Counted from the first letter of the stretch, positions 21,928 to 33,228 are shown. The stretch is DNA of 64,000 nt from Paracyclopina nana (GCA_019096065.1 JAGUCH010000002.1:3236501-3300500), one strand, 5' to 3'. Numbers and translations are program-made. The notes: generated by a model from the sequence alone, not told the origin.

Positions 21928-23964
21928 GGTGCTAAAGTGTGCCATTTGGGTACAATTTGGCCAAGTTGAGCTTTCATTTGTGACCAATGCTCAAATCCTT
22001 GATGATCAGCTCTCCAGTGTGGTCCAATGTTTGTCCTGCCCAATACCATTTTACTGCCACATTTCCTGGCCTTCCAGCATAAGCTTATGATGCAAGACAC
22101 CTAGAAAATCTTGCTTTTAGCCAATGTTAGAAACTAGGTTGTTTAATACATACCTGGTCCATGTAAGAAGGTGGAAATAAAATGGAGAAAACTTCCTCAA
22201 AATTGCCATTCAGTTCTAATGGTGAAATTGGTTTGGTCTTCTTGGCCTTGATCACTTTCAAGGCTTCAAATAGAGTGACCTTAACATACAATCCACCTAT
22301 GCAAAAATACACTCTTTAGCAAAGTAAGCATTGTTACTGGAGTTAGGAAAAGAACTATTTTTCATAGAATATAGTATTTTTAGCGGAGGAATTCCAGATT
22401 TGATAATTAGTCTCACCATCAGAACTTGAAAACTTTTCCCAGGTTCTTTGGCATAATTTCACTGACTTCATGCCAAGATAAAGTTTTTCTTCGTCTGCAT
22501 TGTAGCATAATGATAACAAAAGTTGATCGGTTTCCTGAGGGAAGAAATACTCATGAAAAAAGTGTGAGTTGATTTTTTCTTGAGTTACTTTTTTCAATGC
22601 AAGGTTGACCAATTGTGCAAATTCGCCCTCATCAACATGCAAAATTTCACACTCTCCGCAAACAGTGAGAGTTTTTCTGTAATTTTGCACATGAAAACGC
22701 ACCACTTTGGGCTCATCCGGCTCAAAAAACAAATCTTGAAAAATATTCATAAAATCTTTGCTTTTCAAATCTTGAATGTGACTTTCCACTTCCTGGTGAT
22801 TAGGTCCATTGGATATTCGAAACTTGGCAAAATTTCCCACAACTTCTGGGCCCATGTCAATGTAATTCACCTTAACATTTTGCTTCACTGCTTTTACAAT
22901 ACAATGCTATATTTTAGCGTTATTTACTTTCACTCGTAAGTTGCTGTTTTCGTAAGCCTGGCTCCAATGAAAAGTTATCATTCCACCCACATGCCTTTCT
23001 TGACTTTTTCTCTCTTTGGCATGCGGGTACCTACAAAAATAGACAAAAAGTTCCTTTATACACAAAATTCGTGCAATGAGAAAGAATTCTAGGAACAAAT
23101 GCTGCAAAATTGCTACCTTGCATGTTGCTTTTTAGGCCTGAGTGGCCTCCTTGGTGGTTGCCACAACCTTGATTTTGGCTGGTCTTCTTCATTGGTTAAA
23201 GTTGAATATTGTCTTTGTCTTTTCATGTGTTGCAATTGCCTTGGATTTGGGGAAGAACTCACAAGAGTATTCATCGTACCTAGCTGAAAACTAAAACAGG
23301 CATAAGCTTCTGTTCATGCCTTGATCATGCTGAATCTGAACGTTTGAGTTGAAGCTGAAATCAGCTGACAAACAGTTGACATCAGGTGAAATAAAGCTGA
23401 CATCAGCTGACAAACAGCTGACAAACAGCTGACATCAGCTGACATCAGCTGAAAAAAAGCTGACATCAGCTGACAAACAGCTGATATCAACAAGCAAACA
23501 GTTCACATCAGATAATTTAAATTGAACTTATATTTACCTTCCACTGGGCATGGTGAATGAAGTACTGCTAGAATATCCAGTGGTAATTCCATCCAAGTCA
23601 GAGAACTCGCTTCCAGTTTCTGACAATGAAACCTACCATAGTATTTTATGGAATTTGTGAAATCATCCAATGAATTTGTCTCTTGCTTACTGTAGGCAGC
23701 ACAAAAGCTATGGGATGATCTCCTCTTATAACAGATTCACTTTGTTCTTTGATCATTGAGGACTTTGAAGATCGCCTTCGTTTTGAATGCTGTTTCACTC
23801 TACAAAAAACGTATGCATGTTCAAGAGATGAAAATGAAAGCTGCTTTTTGCTGCTACCCGTAAAAAATGGAGCAAAGGCCAAGACAGCAGAAGAGAGCGA
23901 TTGTAAAGGCTCCACCGATGAAAATTCCAGCAATTTCTCCATCACTGTAGTCAAAAAGGCCCAT
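21924..23964 (-). CDS. Synaptotagmin-like tandem C2 membrane protein (SYT14/16-like)
   Basis: Exons on the minus strand: 23964..23858, 23799..23691, 23632..23538, about 23283..23117, 23030..22928, about 22882..22417, 22296..22154, 22100..21924. Residues 1-36 hold a single membrane span (AGIFIGGAFTIALFCCLGLC) followed by a basic stretch (KQHSKRRRSSKSS), as in synaptotagmins. A first C2 domain starts at GGMITFHWSQAYENSNLRV, a second around LLLSLCYNADEEKLYLG, ending VLGRTNIGPHW and HWSQM...PKWHTL, the typical C2B tail. The aspartates of calcium-binding loops are largely absent, so membrane binding is probably calcium-independent, as in SYT14/16. The role would be vesicle traffic. The joint between 23538 and 23283 does not keep frame as written; a small exon is missing from my model or an alternative start (MNTLVSS, ATG at 23277) is used. 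The stop shares TTAA with TNNI3K. Confidence 0.8.
23361..23500. repeat. 10-bp tandem repeat of CAGCTG E-boxes
   Basis: Within an intron of the C2 protein gene, units like CAGCTGACAT and CAGCTGACAA follow each other at about 10-base spacing. Eight exact CAGCTG hexamers and several one-off variants occur. CAGCTG is the class A E-box bound by many bHLH factors. It may be a regulatory cluster or merely a minisatellite. Confidence 0.8.
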
Positions 23965-24101
23965 CTTTCTGTTTTGGCTACAGCTGACTACTGTTCCCAA
24001 AACATCTGTATTTTCAAAGATACCGTCAGTATGATAGAGTGAGAGTAGAACAGATGCTATATGCTAGAATTATTTTTTTATTGAGCTTTATAAGCATTAA
24101 T

Positions 24102-24824
24102 CTAGACTGGCATTGCACAATGAACCCAAGTCTCGTGACCTCCACAATTTGATCCAGGAAAGCAAAGTTCAATTGCCCCACGAGACCTTAGTTCAAAATA
24201 GTTATTGAAAAAGCTGCTTAGAGTTAGTATTTGTCTAAATACCTGCAAAAGTTCTCCAAGGCTTTGCAGTGATTGATTGGAGAAGTGCAAGCAACATCCA
24301 TTGTATTTCCCTAGGAAATTAAAATTAATAAATCATCTTAAGCCAAAAAATGAGCAATACTTGGTAATGCCAGGAGTTGGAAGAATGTTCTGAGCCAGCT
24401 ATGGCATTGATTTCAATTGGCTTCTTGTAAGTGTTCCAAAATTGAGTGGCGTAATCATACATGGTTTGCAGCATAGATTCTTTAAGGCAAACACATCCTC
24501 CAGGTGCAACTCCATATGCTGACCTTTTGGCTCCTTTCCCGTAGCAAGTGTCTTTGATATTGGACAAGGAAGCAGCTGGAATAATAATTATTTTACTTCA
24601 TAAAGTTAACGCATTTTTTCGCTTTTCTCAATTACATCACCCGGATAATCAGGGCATAAATTGGATATGTAAAAATTGCCCTCGCAGCAGCTCGTGCTTT
24701 CGCAAAATCCTTGAACTCCATTGCGTTGTTCATCATAGCAAGGCTGAGAAGCTCCTGGAAATGGATCCGAGGCTGCAATCAGCCCAATTAGAAGAAAGAG
24801 CAAATAACAGCAAATACGCAACAT
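24102..24824 (-). CDS. Secreted M15-type (D,D-peptidase/hedgehog fold) zinc enzyme-like protein
   Basis: Four exons with matching phases, 24824..24641, 24575..24361, 24310..24243 and 24186..24102, give 183 residues. A signal peptide covers about residues 1-18 (MLRICCYLLFLLIGLIAA). A cysteine-rich segment follows (C..GFCESTSCCEGNFY..CP), then the catalytic-like domain. The motif SWHYQGNTMD (H131 and D138) and HETWVH (E174, H178) reproduce the SxHxxGxxxD...ExxH zinc site of peptidase M15 and the hedgehog fold. Bacterial members cut peptidoglycan cross-bridges; animal secreted members are poorly known and may digest bacteria or regulate other proteins. Two GATA motifs upstream fit gut or fat-body expression. 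All zinc ligands are present, so activity is plausible but unproven. Confidence 0.75.
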
Positions 24825-24862
24825 TCTCAGGCCACTTCACTTCAATAATAGAATTAATAGCC

Positions 24863-24896
24863 TTATCAAAGTCTGAGTTCAGTCAACATTTGATAA
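24863..24896. promoter_or_regulatory. Paired GATA motifs upstream of the M15-like gene
   Basis: TTATCA at 24863 and TGATAA at 24891 lie 39-72 bases before the ATG at 24824 (minus strand). WGATAR sites of this kind often drive gut genes in arthropods. The assignment is an inference. Confidence 0.4.
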
Positions 24897-25067
24897 AAAA
24901 TATGAGTTGAGACTGCACTTTATTTTCTGATATGGTTGATTCTAAAAAAACGGGAAAAAGTTCCCATAGCACAAAAGTGATTCAGTTTCGGATTGGTTAG
25001 ATGTATATACTGGAATTATGAGACGCTTGAAGAAACGGATTATTTATTGGCACGAAAAAAACTTGAA

Positions 25068-25700
25068 CTATTGACTAGCATGATATCGGGAGTTGTTGCT
25101 CGCTTCGTTATAGAAATCATAGCCATCCTCGTCATCCCAAAGCTCGTTGTACATTTGGGACTGTTGCCTCAACTCCATGCGAGAGTTGTATTTCTGCTTC
25201 AAATTGCTGGAGATATCCTTCAAATTGTACAAACTGTCTCGCGTCAGCTGCTCGAGATTCTGCATTGATTTCGCAGCACGAAGCTTTGTCGTCACTGTGA
25301 TGCCACTGGGGGCATGGTTGACCTCCGAGGCCGTCGGTGGAGGCTGCTGCATGCTACCCTCATTCCCCTGCTTCACCCACAGCTTGAATTCGTTCAACTT
25401 TTTGAAGCTGTTGGCCTTCAGCTTGGCCAATTTGGACTTGAGCTTCTGGTTGCTCGATGAGGCTGACGTGGAGGCCGAAGACGTGGTGGAGGACGAGGCC
25501 AAGGAGGACAACGAGGGGTTATTTTCTTTAGCCTCGTAATCCTGCATTTGCTCCCACTTTGCCTCGATGGACTCGCTGTGAGTGCTCTGGTCCTCTAAGA
25601 AGCTGTGGGGATTCTTGTGGAGGCTGTTGAGGTCAGCAAATCGATGCAAGTGGCCGGTGACATATTTGGCAGGAGGCAAGTTGAACGTGGGATTCTTCAT
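25068..25700 (-). CDS. Orphan serine-rich basic protein, 210 residues
   Basis: A single open exon starts MKNPTFNLPPAKYVTG and ends at a stop at 25068. A splice acceptor (TATATTTTGCAG) lies 18 bases before the ATG, so a non-coding leader exon probably precedes it. Residues 63-83 are a serine/threonine/alanine tract. A basic helix follows (KLKSKLAKLKANSFKKLNEF), then a second helical region (SMQNLEQLTRDSLYNLKDIS) and an acidic tyrosine-containing tail. There is no signal peptide or membrane span, so it is likely intracellular. I do not recognise the family. Confidence 0.65.
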   Translation of the reverse strand: MKNPTFNLPPAKYVTGHLHRFADLNSLHKNPHSFLEDQSTHSESIEAKWEQMQDYEAKENNPSLSSLASSSTTSSASTSASSSNQKLKSKLAKLKANSFKKLNEFKLWVKQGNEGSMQQPPPTASEVNHAPSGITVTTKLRAAKSMQNLEQLTRDSLYNLKDISSNLKQKYNSRMELRQQSQMYNELWDDEDGYDFYNEASNNSRYHASQ

Positions 25701-25719
25701 GGTTCTTCAAAGGATTTCC

Positions 25720-27876
25720 TGCAAAATATAGTCTTTTTTAAATATCGCGATCAAAGGAAGTTATGCAAGGTATTGCGTTACTCCATGCATACATATTTAT
25801 TGCAAAAAGTAGCAATACTTTTTTCTATAGTACGTATGAGACCTAATTATGTCGAAATCAGGTTGTTTCTACAATGGCAGGCGTGCCAGTGCACCTCGCG
25901 CATACAGTAAACAAACAGCTGACTAGGACCACTAGCTGACAATGTTGGCTTTGCTAGCAAAAACTGAGGTTTCCTGCTTTGCAGAGGTTCACAATTTTGC
26001 AGCACTCTTGTTAATGGTTTCCCCTTGAGGCTTGTTATGCAGCACATATTTTTTTGGCCTCCAAAGATTTGCCCGCGTAATGAGGTCAAGAGGTAAGAAT
26101 TGCAGTATTCCTTACCCTGCTTAAGATACACAAGAGGCTCGAAAAGTGTCTTATTCAGAACAGGACACCTGAATGAATCAGCTGTTAACGAAAAAGCCAG
26201 GTACTGATCTACTATAAGGTTGTAGAGAAACTTTTCACGTTTACCTATTGATGTCAGGTATGCTTTGACACAAAAATAGATAGTTGTTGTATATCCACCC
26301 CTTTCTATTTATGCCATTTCTTAATATAAATGTTTTTATGTAACCGCAACTTCAAGCGAAACTGTTATCAAACTTTTGAATGCATTTTTGGACATTGATC
26401 CTGCACCATTAAAAGTTTTTATGGTTGATGATAGGATTTGGTGTTGGTTATCTTTTCTTTTCAAAACTAGTCTGAGTTCTGATGTGTGGCCTACTTGAAT
26501 TTTCTCTTTTCTTTGTTTCACCCAGCTCAACTTTCACATTTATAAAACAAGACAGGTCACACTCACTCACTCACTTTTAGAAGATCCTCTTTGCTGCTGA
26601 CCTAATGTTCCAAAATTGAGCTTTCAAGAAAATATTTAAAATTAAAAATGTTTCTAAAGAAAAAAATCAAAATAACCAAACTGCCTACCGGTTGTCGTGC
26701 TACTAGCTAAAAAGCACCACTTGCATTTTAATTAGGGACTCTAGATTGTTTGATATAAAATTAAGGAAGCTGTCCAAGAAGTCCACAGCAATAAATATTT
26801 TTTGTGGTTGTTGTTCACATTTTACCAACAGCATTTGTAGCTTACCAGATCAAACTAGTCCAGCCTGAGAAACACAATCGTTTAGCTAATATCTGTTGCC
26901 AGTTGCTTCATCCAAAAAGCTGTAGTCAAAGGAAATTCCTTTGTAGTCTCGATCATTCCTTTTATGCATGCTTTTAAAGCCAAGTCTTACCATTTAAAGT
27001 CACGCAGCTTCTTTTTCCAGTTCCTTTAGGAATTGTGGTACGAGCAGCTGAGCCAACGCACGTTGTTACACTGAACCCTTGTCCTGGCTTAAAGCTTTGA
27101 GCCTCAGCTTTGCAGCGCTTAAACAAAATTGTTTCAGCACTTTTTCCTCAAGTCATTCCTGCCAAAATATGAGCAAAGTTCCAATAATAATATAGTGTTT
27201 TCCCATGCCTTGGCTCTTTTTTGGTGCCAACAATTTTTGTTGCCCCCTCAGAGAGTGCATTAAGCTAGGCTATGGCAACGGTTTTCACATCCGCACTCTA
27301 AGTGCATGCAGCACTGTGTACAATATATACCCTAGCTGCTTTTGTGCTACTCCACAGCTGCATGCAAGTCCAATTTAATGCCTCTTTTTTATACACGCAG
27401 CCAATGACATCACACAAAGAGGAGGAAAAGTAGAATAGCCTGTAGTGAATTTTCACAGCAACTGTTGGGAAAAATTATGTAGAGCATTAACAATGTATAC
27501 ATGTTGCATATTATTATTAGACTAGCATGTCAACAAAGGCCCCTTTTATATGCCTGTAATAGGTATGAAGCATAAAAACACTATAGAGCATGCTTGATTA
27601 GCTTAACAACATAGCAATAGGCTTAATTGTTGCTAAATTGAGCTAGGTAATTGGTTTTTACCCAATAAATCACTCTATGCATGCTTATTGCAGTAAGTGG
27701 ATCTATCTGGTTGATCTGACGTCATAGCCTTCATGACAACAATGACTTTCCTACCAACCTTGAAGGAGTAGAAGAAGTATTTCATGCTTCTTACTCTTGA
27801 TTAAGACTAAAAGCAACTTATGATAAGATTGCAATCACAGCGGAAGTACAAGAGATGAGAAAAATATTTTATTCTG
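25720..27876. other. Mostly empty interval, one weak gene candidate
   Basis: Apart from the two-exon candidate at 26886..27117, I see only AT-rich sequence. A TATAAAA at about 27390-27396 on the minus strand could be a promoter for that candidate. Confidence 0.3.
26886..27117 (-). CDS. Candidate small gene, 3' two exons
   Basis: On the minus strand an open stretch 27117..26991 (begins after TTTAAG, reads RCKAEAQSFKPGQGF and SCVTLN) ends at a GTAAGA donor. A 52-base intron with the standard size leads to 26938..26886 (GISFDYSFLDEATGNRY, stop). Phases agree. I could not find a first exon with a convincing start or signal peptide; an ATG exon after the TATA at about 27390 could give phase 0 but codes for an unremarkable peptide. 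It may be a real small gene or chance. Confidence 0.35.
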
Positions 27877-30033
27877 TTAGTGAAGTCCATTGGTAATTTC
27901 TCCATTATTTTCAAGGAAGCCTTTAGGCCTGAGGAACAGACCAACAAATTGAGTCAAATGGTTATTTCTTTTATCTTGCAATCCAGTGTGGGTAAACATG
28001 TAGACCTGCAATTGTATTGGGATCCAATAAATGAGCCCTATTGTTAATAATGCGTGTACTTACTTGAACTTTGTCACCAACTTCCAGCTCTAAAACTACT
28101 GACTGTCCCACCATGGAGTTTTTGTGATTGGACTCGTGATTCTGGTCATAAAATGACGCGACTTCATAACCATTCATTCTATTTTAAAAAATAAAAATTA
28201 GTTGTGATTGTATTTGTTGAATTACCTTATAGAAAGCAATGCTTTGTGCATGTCAGCTGAGCAAACATGGACAACAAATAAATATGCACCAGCTATAGGA
28301 GCTTGAAATATGCCAGATTTAGGATCCAGCCCTGACCCAAGATTTGCATGACAACCTGAAGAAGCAAATTAGCTCAAGCATAATACAATTGGTCCAAGCT
28401 ACTCAACCTGAAAAAGTAAGATAATCCTCTCCATCATCAAGGTAATCTTCAGTTCTGTAGGCACAAAAATAGACGGAGAGAGGCTGCCCAATTAATGCCC
28501 TAAGAGAATGATTTTGAGAGGATAATTTGGACATGATTTCATCTCTGTCCTTGGAAGCATTTTTAAGCAGCTTTGCCAGCTTTTCAGCCAATTCATTAAT
28601 CCTAAAAACAAGAAAGATTTAAGTCTCTAGAAAACAAATCAGGAATACGATCTTACTTATTTGTGTTAGAGTAATGATTCTCATCAATTTCAGTTTTCAG
28701 CCCTTTCTGTGATTTGTCCAATAAGGATTGAAGTCTTTCATTTTCAGTTTCCAGTTTAAGTCTCAAATCCTCTTTTTCTTTCTCCAGCTTGTCTCTAATT
28801 TCCTCTTTTTCCTTAGCCAGCCTTTTATTCAAGTCATCAATCTCGCGAATTCTGTCTTGATTTTCTGCTGCCATCTTTTTGTAGAGCTGAATAATCTCAT
28901 TTTCACTTTGGGCCTGCTGCTCCTTCAATTTATCCTATTAAAAAGACGAACATTTTTTACTTTCGTCACTTGATTCAGGTGATCGATTCGATTCGAGCTT
29001 GTTTTTGAAATGAATATTTTAGGCAGGAATAAGCACAACGAGTCAATGTTTGTCCAAAAAAGTCACAAGCAAGTATTGTAAACAAACTTTAAAAAACATC
29101 CGGTAACGCTGTAACTAGTTGAGCCACAGTCCAAAGACCAAAGTAGATGAAAACAGAGGAAAAACAACAAAAACGAAATCGAACTGCAACAGCGGCGTTA
29201 CAGCGCAAAGTGACAAAACCGAGGAGTGGGTAAGTACGACTCTAATTTTGTAGCCGCTTTTTTTGCTGTTACGTCAAGAGATCTATTTTTGAAATGTTGA
29301 GTGTCCAGCTATTTTTACAAGAAGAGCGCAATTTGGCTAAAAATGGAGGTAGCGGATTCACCTGCATTTCCTTCTCTTTCCTTTGCCTTTCAGCCTCTTC
29401 TGCTGACATCTTCTCCTTGATGGCTTTGTTGTCTCTTTCAATATAATCTCTTAGTTCTTGCTTTTCTCTCTCCATCCTTAAAAAAGTACCTATGAATTCG
29501 GGGGTTTTCATTTAAAGTTTCTACATTACCTTGCTCTCAGTGCTTCAGCTTCAGCCATTCTTTTCTCATTTTCTTCTCTGATCCAGTTATTGATCTCATC
29601 CAAGTTTTTCTTCCTCTCTTCATTTTCCTTGCTAAAACCTTGGGGTTTTTATATGTCCTAAAAGGTAGTATGAAAAAAATTACCCGAAAAATTGGTTCAT
29701 TTTTTGGCTTTCTTCACTCCTTTCTTGCTTTTCCAGGCTGATTTGAGACTCCAATTTTTCTGTTGCATCAGATAATTCTTTGGTCAAATTATCAATCTGA
29801 CTTTGCAACTGATTAGTTTGCGTCTCTCGCAACTTTTCCTCATTTTCCAATTTGTCACTCAAAACTTTCAAGTCCCTGTTGAATTGTTCTCGAATATCCT
29901 GGCCTTCCTTTTCTCTCTGAGAAATCTCAGTCTGGATCATTTGTCGGAGCTCCTCATTTTCCTGCAGCAAAAGTATCAACACTTGCTCGGTTTTTTGTGA
30001 AAAACTGCAAATTTCAGCCCGGATGTCAGGCAT
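27877..30033 (-). CDS. Coiled-coil protein with C-terminal C1q domain
   Basis: Eight exons with consistent phases (30033..29684, 29631..29530, 29476..29362, 28934..28657, 28601..28408, 28355..28226, 28178..28064, 28005..27877) give 470 residues. Residues 1-300 are almost all charged coiled coil (for example KEKEEIRDKLEKEKEDLRLK). The C-terminal 140 residues are a C1q jelly-roll: LSVYFCAYRT, YLTFSGCHANLG, SGIFQAPIAGAYLFVVHVC, VVLELEVGDKVQV and TQFVGLFLRP. C1q domains trimerise and bind ligands, usually outside the cell. The start MPDIRAEICSF has no signal peptide, so either the protein is intracellular, is released unconventionally, or the true first exon is missing. The intron at 28935-29361 is unusually long and carries a plus-strand ATG and donor. 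Confidence 0.85.
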
Positions 30034-30773
30034 TTTGAGAGCTCAGACACAAACTGACATTCCAATATATACTCAAGTTAAAGCTTGGAGTGCACAGTGG
30101 GATAATTTTTGCATTGAGTCAATACCAAAATATTCATCCGGAATGACCTAACATTCGATGTAAATGTTTGAATTTGCAATTTGTAGGAGGATTTTTTTCA
30201 TCAGTGTTCCGCATAGTATTTTGGCATCAATTTTTACTTTCACTGTTTTGCATCTATACTCACACGTGGGTAAAGGAATAGCAGAATGACCCAAAAGAAA
30301 GCAGGAGTTGCTTTATTGACCCAGATGCGCTTTTCTGGATAGCATATTGACTCAACACTTTTATTTTACCCCCATGGAAATTAAGCTAATTATAAATATG
30401 AACTTTGGGAAGTGAAAGCTCAAGGAAACATTTACTTTTTATCTTGATCTACCTTCTGCAAGATTTGTCACCTGATGACAAAAATCTCGAAATGTCAAAA
30501 AAAAGCTTGCACCTATTTCTAGATGCTATGCCCTTTCGCAAGTTAATTTTCTTTTTGAAAGTCATTTATTTCAACAATCGATATTATGTACACAATTGAA
30601 CAATTTTGAAGGCTGCCTATACAGTAAAAAACAGATGGGACAACAAGTGACACTTTTAAGCAATTTCTTCTATGCAAGTATTGAGCAAAAAATCACTAAG
30701 AGGATATAAGAAAAACTGGAGCTCGGATATTTATGTCAACTTGGATTTTTTCTTTAATTTGGGTGGGGACATT

Positions 30774-33228
30774 TCACAGCCCTAAAATATTATAGGGAGT
30801 CCTGGAGTTCAACCTGAAATTGTTTAATTATTGGCTATTGTCCAATTAATTGAAAGCTATAACGTAGTTACCTTGATCCAAAAGGTAAACCTGAGGCTGT
30901 GACTTCGACCTCTTCTGAGGCTGCCCCAGCTTGATCAACATTGTAGTTTGGCCTTCTTGACTGAAAAGTGATTGATTTTTAATTAGGAACTTTTCCAATT
31001 TGAGAATCACGCGACCTTTCTACTTACTTTTCTCACATGAGAAACTGCGTTTTCGCGGAATAGAGTATCACTGAATGAGTTGGCATCATAATTGGCCTGC
31101 TGTAAAGAAAAGAAGATGAAAGAAAATATTATTTTCAAAGAAAACTTTTCATTGTTTTTTTCCGGGAAATTCTCACAGCTGATGCAGTATAAGAGTTTTC
31201 GTTGTAGATGGGAGCATCGAAACTGGAAATGGGGCTGTCATAACTTGAGGGTAATGGAGCTCCATGTATCACTTGGTCTTCCTGAGGCTCAGCATTGTCT
31301 GAGTATCCAAACGATGAGCCAACATCCAATTCGAAGACGTCAGGCAAGTTCACAGCATTCTCATAAGGCACATAAATCGTCCTGTAATTAGATTTGTTCA
31401 ATGCCATTGCCATACTTGTTGCGCAACAAATGCTTTATATTCTCGCGCAACCTCTCTTTAGAAATCTGTTTACCTAATGGCCTCAGGATTCGGTGGGTTG
31501 AACTGGTTGTAGCTGGGTGGCTCAGCCGAAGTGTAGGTGTTCAAAGCTGGCTGAGGTTGATTGTATTCATTGGCAGGTGCTTGAGCATAGGCACTCTGGG
31601 ATTGGTACTGAAAAAGGAGAACGTAAATGTTTTTTTCTCCAAGATAGTTAGATCAAAATAGTTATTACCTGTTGCTGATCCTCAGGCTTGTCTTCATAAA
31701 AGATAAAGTAGACATCTTGCTCTTCTTCAGGTGCAGCATAAGTTTCCTCCACCTTGAGTGGCACATCATATGCATTAAATGAGTTTATTGAAGGTGCAAC
31801 AGCTTTGGGTGACTCGTAACTGGCTTGAGCTTCGTAGTTCGTTTGCTGGGGCTCGTCATAAGTTTGACCATCGAATCCAGGCAAAGAAGGCTGACTGTAG
31901 GTAGCAGGTGCGGGTTGTTGGTAGGTGGCAGGTGCTGGACTATTGTAGGTGCTCTGTGCTGCATTACCAAAAAAGACGAATGGCTTGATGGTAGGTGGAG
32001 CAGGTGCATACGAAGGAGTGGTGGGAGTGCTGTATGCGGGTGGAGCTGTTGTGTAAGCTGGCACTGCTGGCACTGCATTATAAGTAGTTGTGGCAGGTGC
32101 GTAGGCAGGTGTAGCTGGTGCTGAGTTTAGCAAGCTTGATGAGCCATAGCTGGGCTGTTGGTTATATTGGTACGCGGGTTGAGCGGGAATTTCAGCGGGA
32201 AGCTGAATATTGTTGTAGGTGTTTTGTGTGGGATTGTAGACTGGTTGAGGTGACACGACAGGTGCATTATAGCTATTTGATGACTCATAAGAAGGTGCGG
32301 CAGGTGCACTATAAGAATTTGAGGCGGCAGGAGCACTGTACGAATTTGAGGCTGCAGGTGCGCTATAAGAATTAGAGGCTGTAGGTGCACTATAAGAATT
32401 AGAAGCTTCAGGTGCACCGTAAGAATTAGAAGCTGCAGGTGGACTGTATGAGTTAGAGGCAGCAGGTGCGCTGTATGAGTTAGAGGCAGCAGGTGCGCTG
32501 TAGGAGTTAGAGGCAGCAGGTGCGCTGTAAGAGTTAGAGGCAGCAGGTGCGCTGTAGGAGCTAGAGGCAGCAGGTGCGCTGTAGGTGCTCTCGCTTTTTA
32601 CAGGTGGAGGAGGTGGAGCGGCTGATCCGCTGCCAGGTTTACCAGGGTAAAGGAGTCCAGCCTCAAATATGTTGTTGACCATTGGCAGCCATTTGGGCAA
32701 ATCATCCGGGAAGGGGTTTTTGATGTTCAAAGGTGCATATCTTCCGTGTCCAACCCATCCGTATTGCTTGCTAGGGCCTGCAGGCTTAATGATCACCTGC
32801 CTTTTCGGTGGAGCATAGGAAGGTGCTCCGTAGGAGGAGTCTCTCCTCTCAGCCTCTTGTACGACAGCAGGTGCTTTGTCTTGCTTTTTCTGGGGCTTCT
32901 CAGCAGGTGCTGGCTTTTTCGCGGGTTTCTTCTTCAGGACCGGCTTCTTCTTTACCTCCCTTGGCAAGGATTTGACCACAACAGGCTTTGCACCTTTTTT
33001 AGTTGTCAGCAAGAATGGATTGACTGGTTTCTTCGTTGGCTTGTTGACAGCAGTTGTTGCTGCTGTCGTGGTTGTAGGTGCAGGTGCAGTGGTTGTGGTT
33101 GTGCTAGGTGCTGTCAGTATTTTGGCATTTTCTGGAACTGGAGGTGGCGGTGGGTAATCCTCTGCTTTTAGCTTGTCTGCATTCACCGCGAGCACAGTGG
33201 CACTTAAAAGTATGACTAGTAACCTCAT
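30774..33228 (-). CDS. Secreted proline/serine/tyrosine-rich repeat structural protein
   Basis: Six exons give 699 residues: 33228..31669, 31607..31474, 31381..31177, 31099..31028, 30960..30872, 30813..30774. A signal peptide (MRLLVILLSATVLAVNA) is followed by a threonine tract, a KKPAKKPAP-type lysine/proline block, then about a dozen nine-residue units of the form SYSAPAASN and further Tyr/Pro/Gln-rich sequence (PAPATYQQPAP). Such low-complexity Tyr-Pro-Ala repeats are usual in cuticle, eggshell or silk-like extracellular proteins of arthropods. No chitin-binding R&R motif was seen. A splice acceptor (TTTTTTCCAG) stands right before the leader of the ATG exon, so a non-coding first exon near the TATA at 33381 is likely. 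Confidence 0.85.
32295..32585 (-). repeat. 27-bp coding minisatellite (SYSAPAASN units)
   Basis: About eleven tandem 27-base units encode the nonapeptide with small changes (PPA, GAPE, APT variants). The units at 32460-32580 are nearly identical, implying recent unit gain. Confidence 0.85.

Noticed and set aside
27180-27205. ATG with hydrophobic start MGKHYIIIGTLLIFW as the first exon of the candidate gene at 26886-27117.
   Set aside because: An in-frame TGA follows and no GT donor lies before it, so it cannot be joined to the downstream exons.
32295-32585. Regular repeat considered as a CRISPR-like array.
   Set aside because: Units are contiguous, coding and without spacers; the genome is eukaryotic.
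32746-33171. Plus-strand ORFs of over 90 codons opposite the proline-rich protein.
   Set aside because: They are antisense shadows of low-complexity codons; similar shadows lie opposite the zinc-finger, CENP-E and CFAP57 genes.
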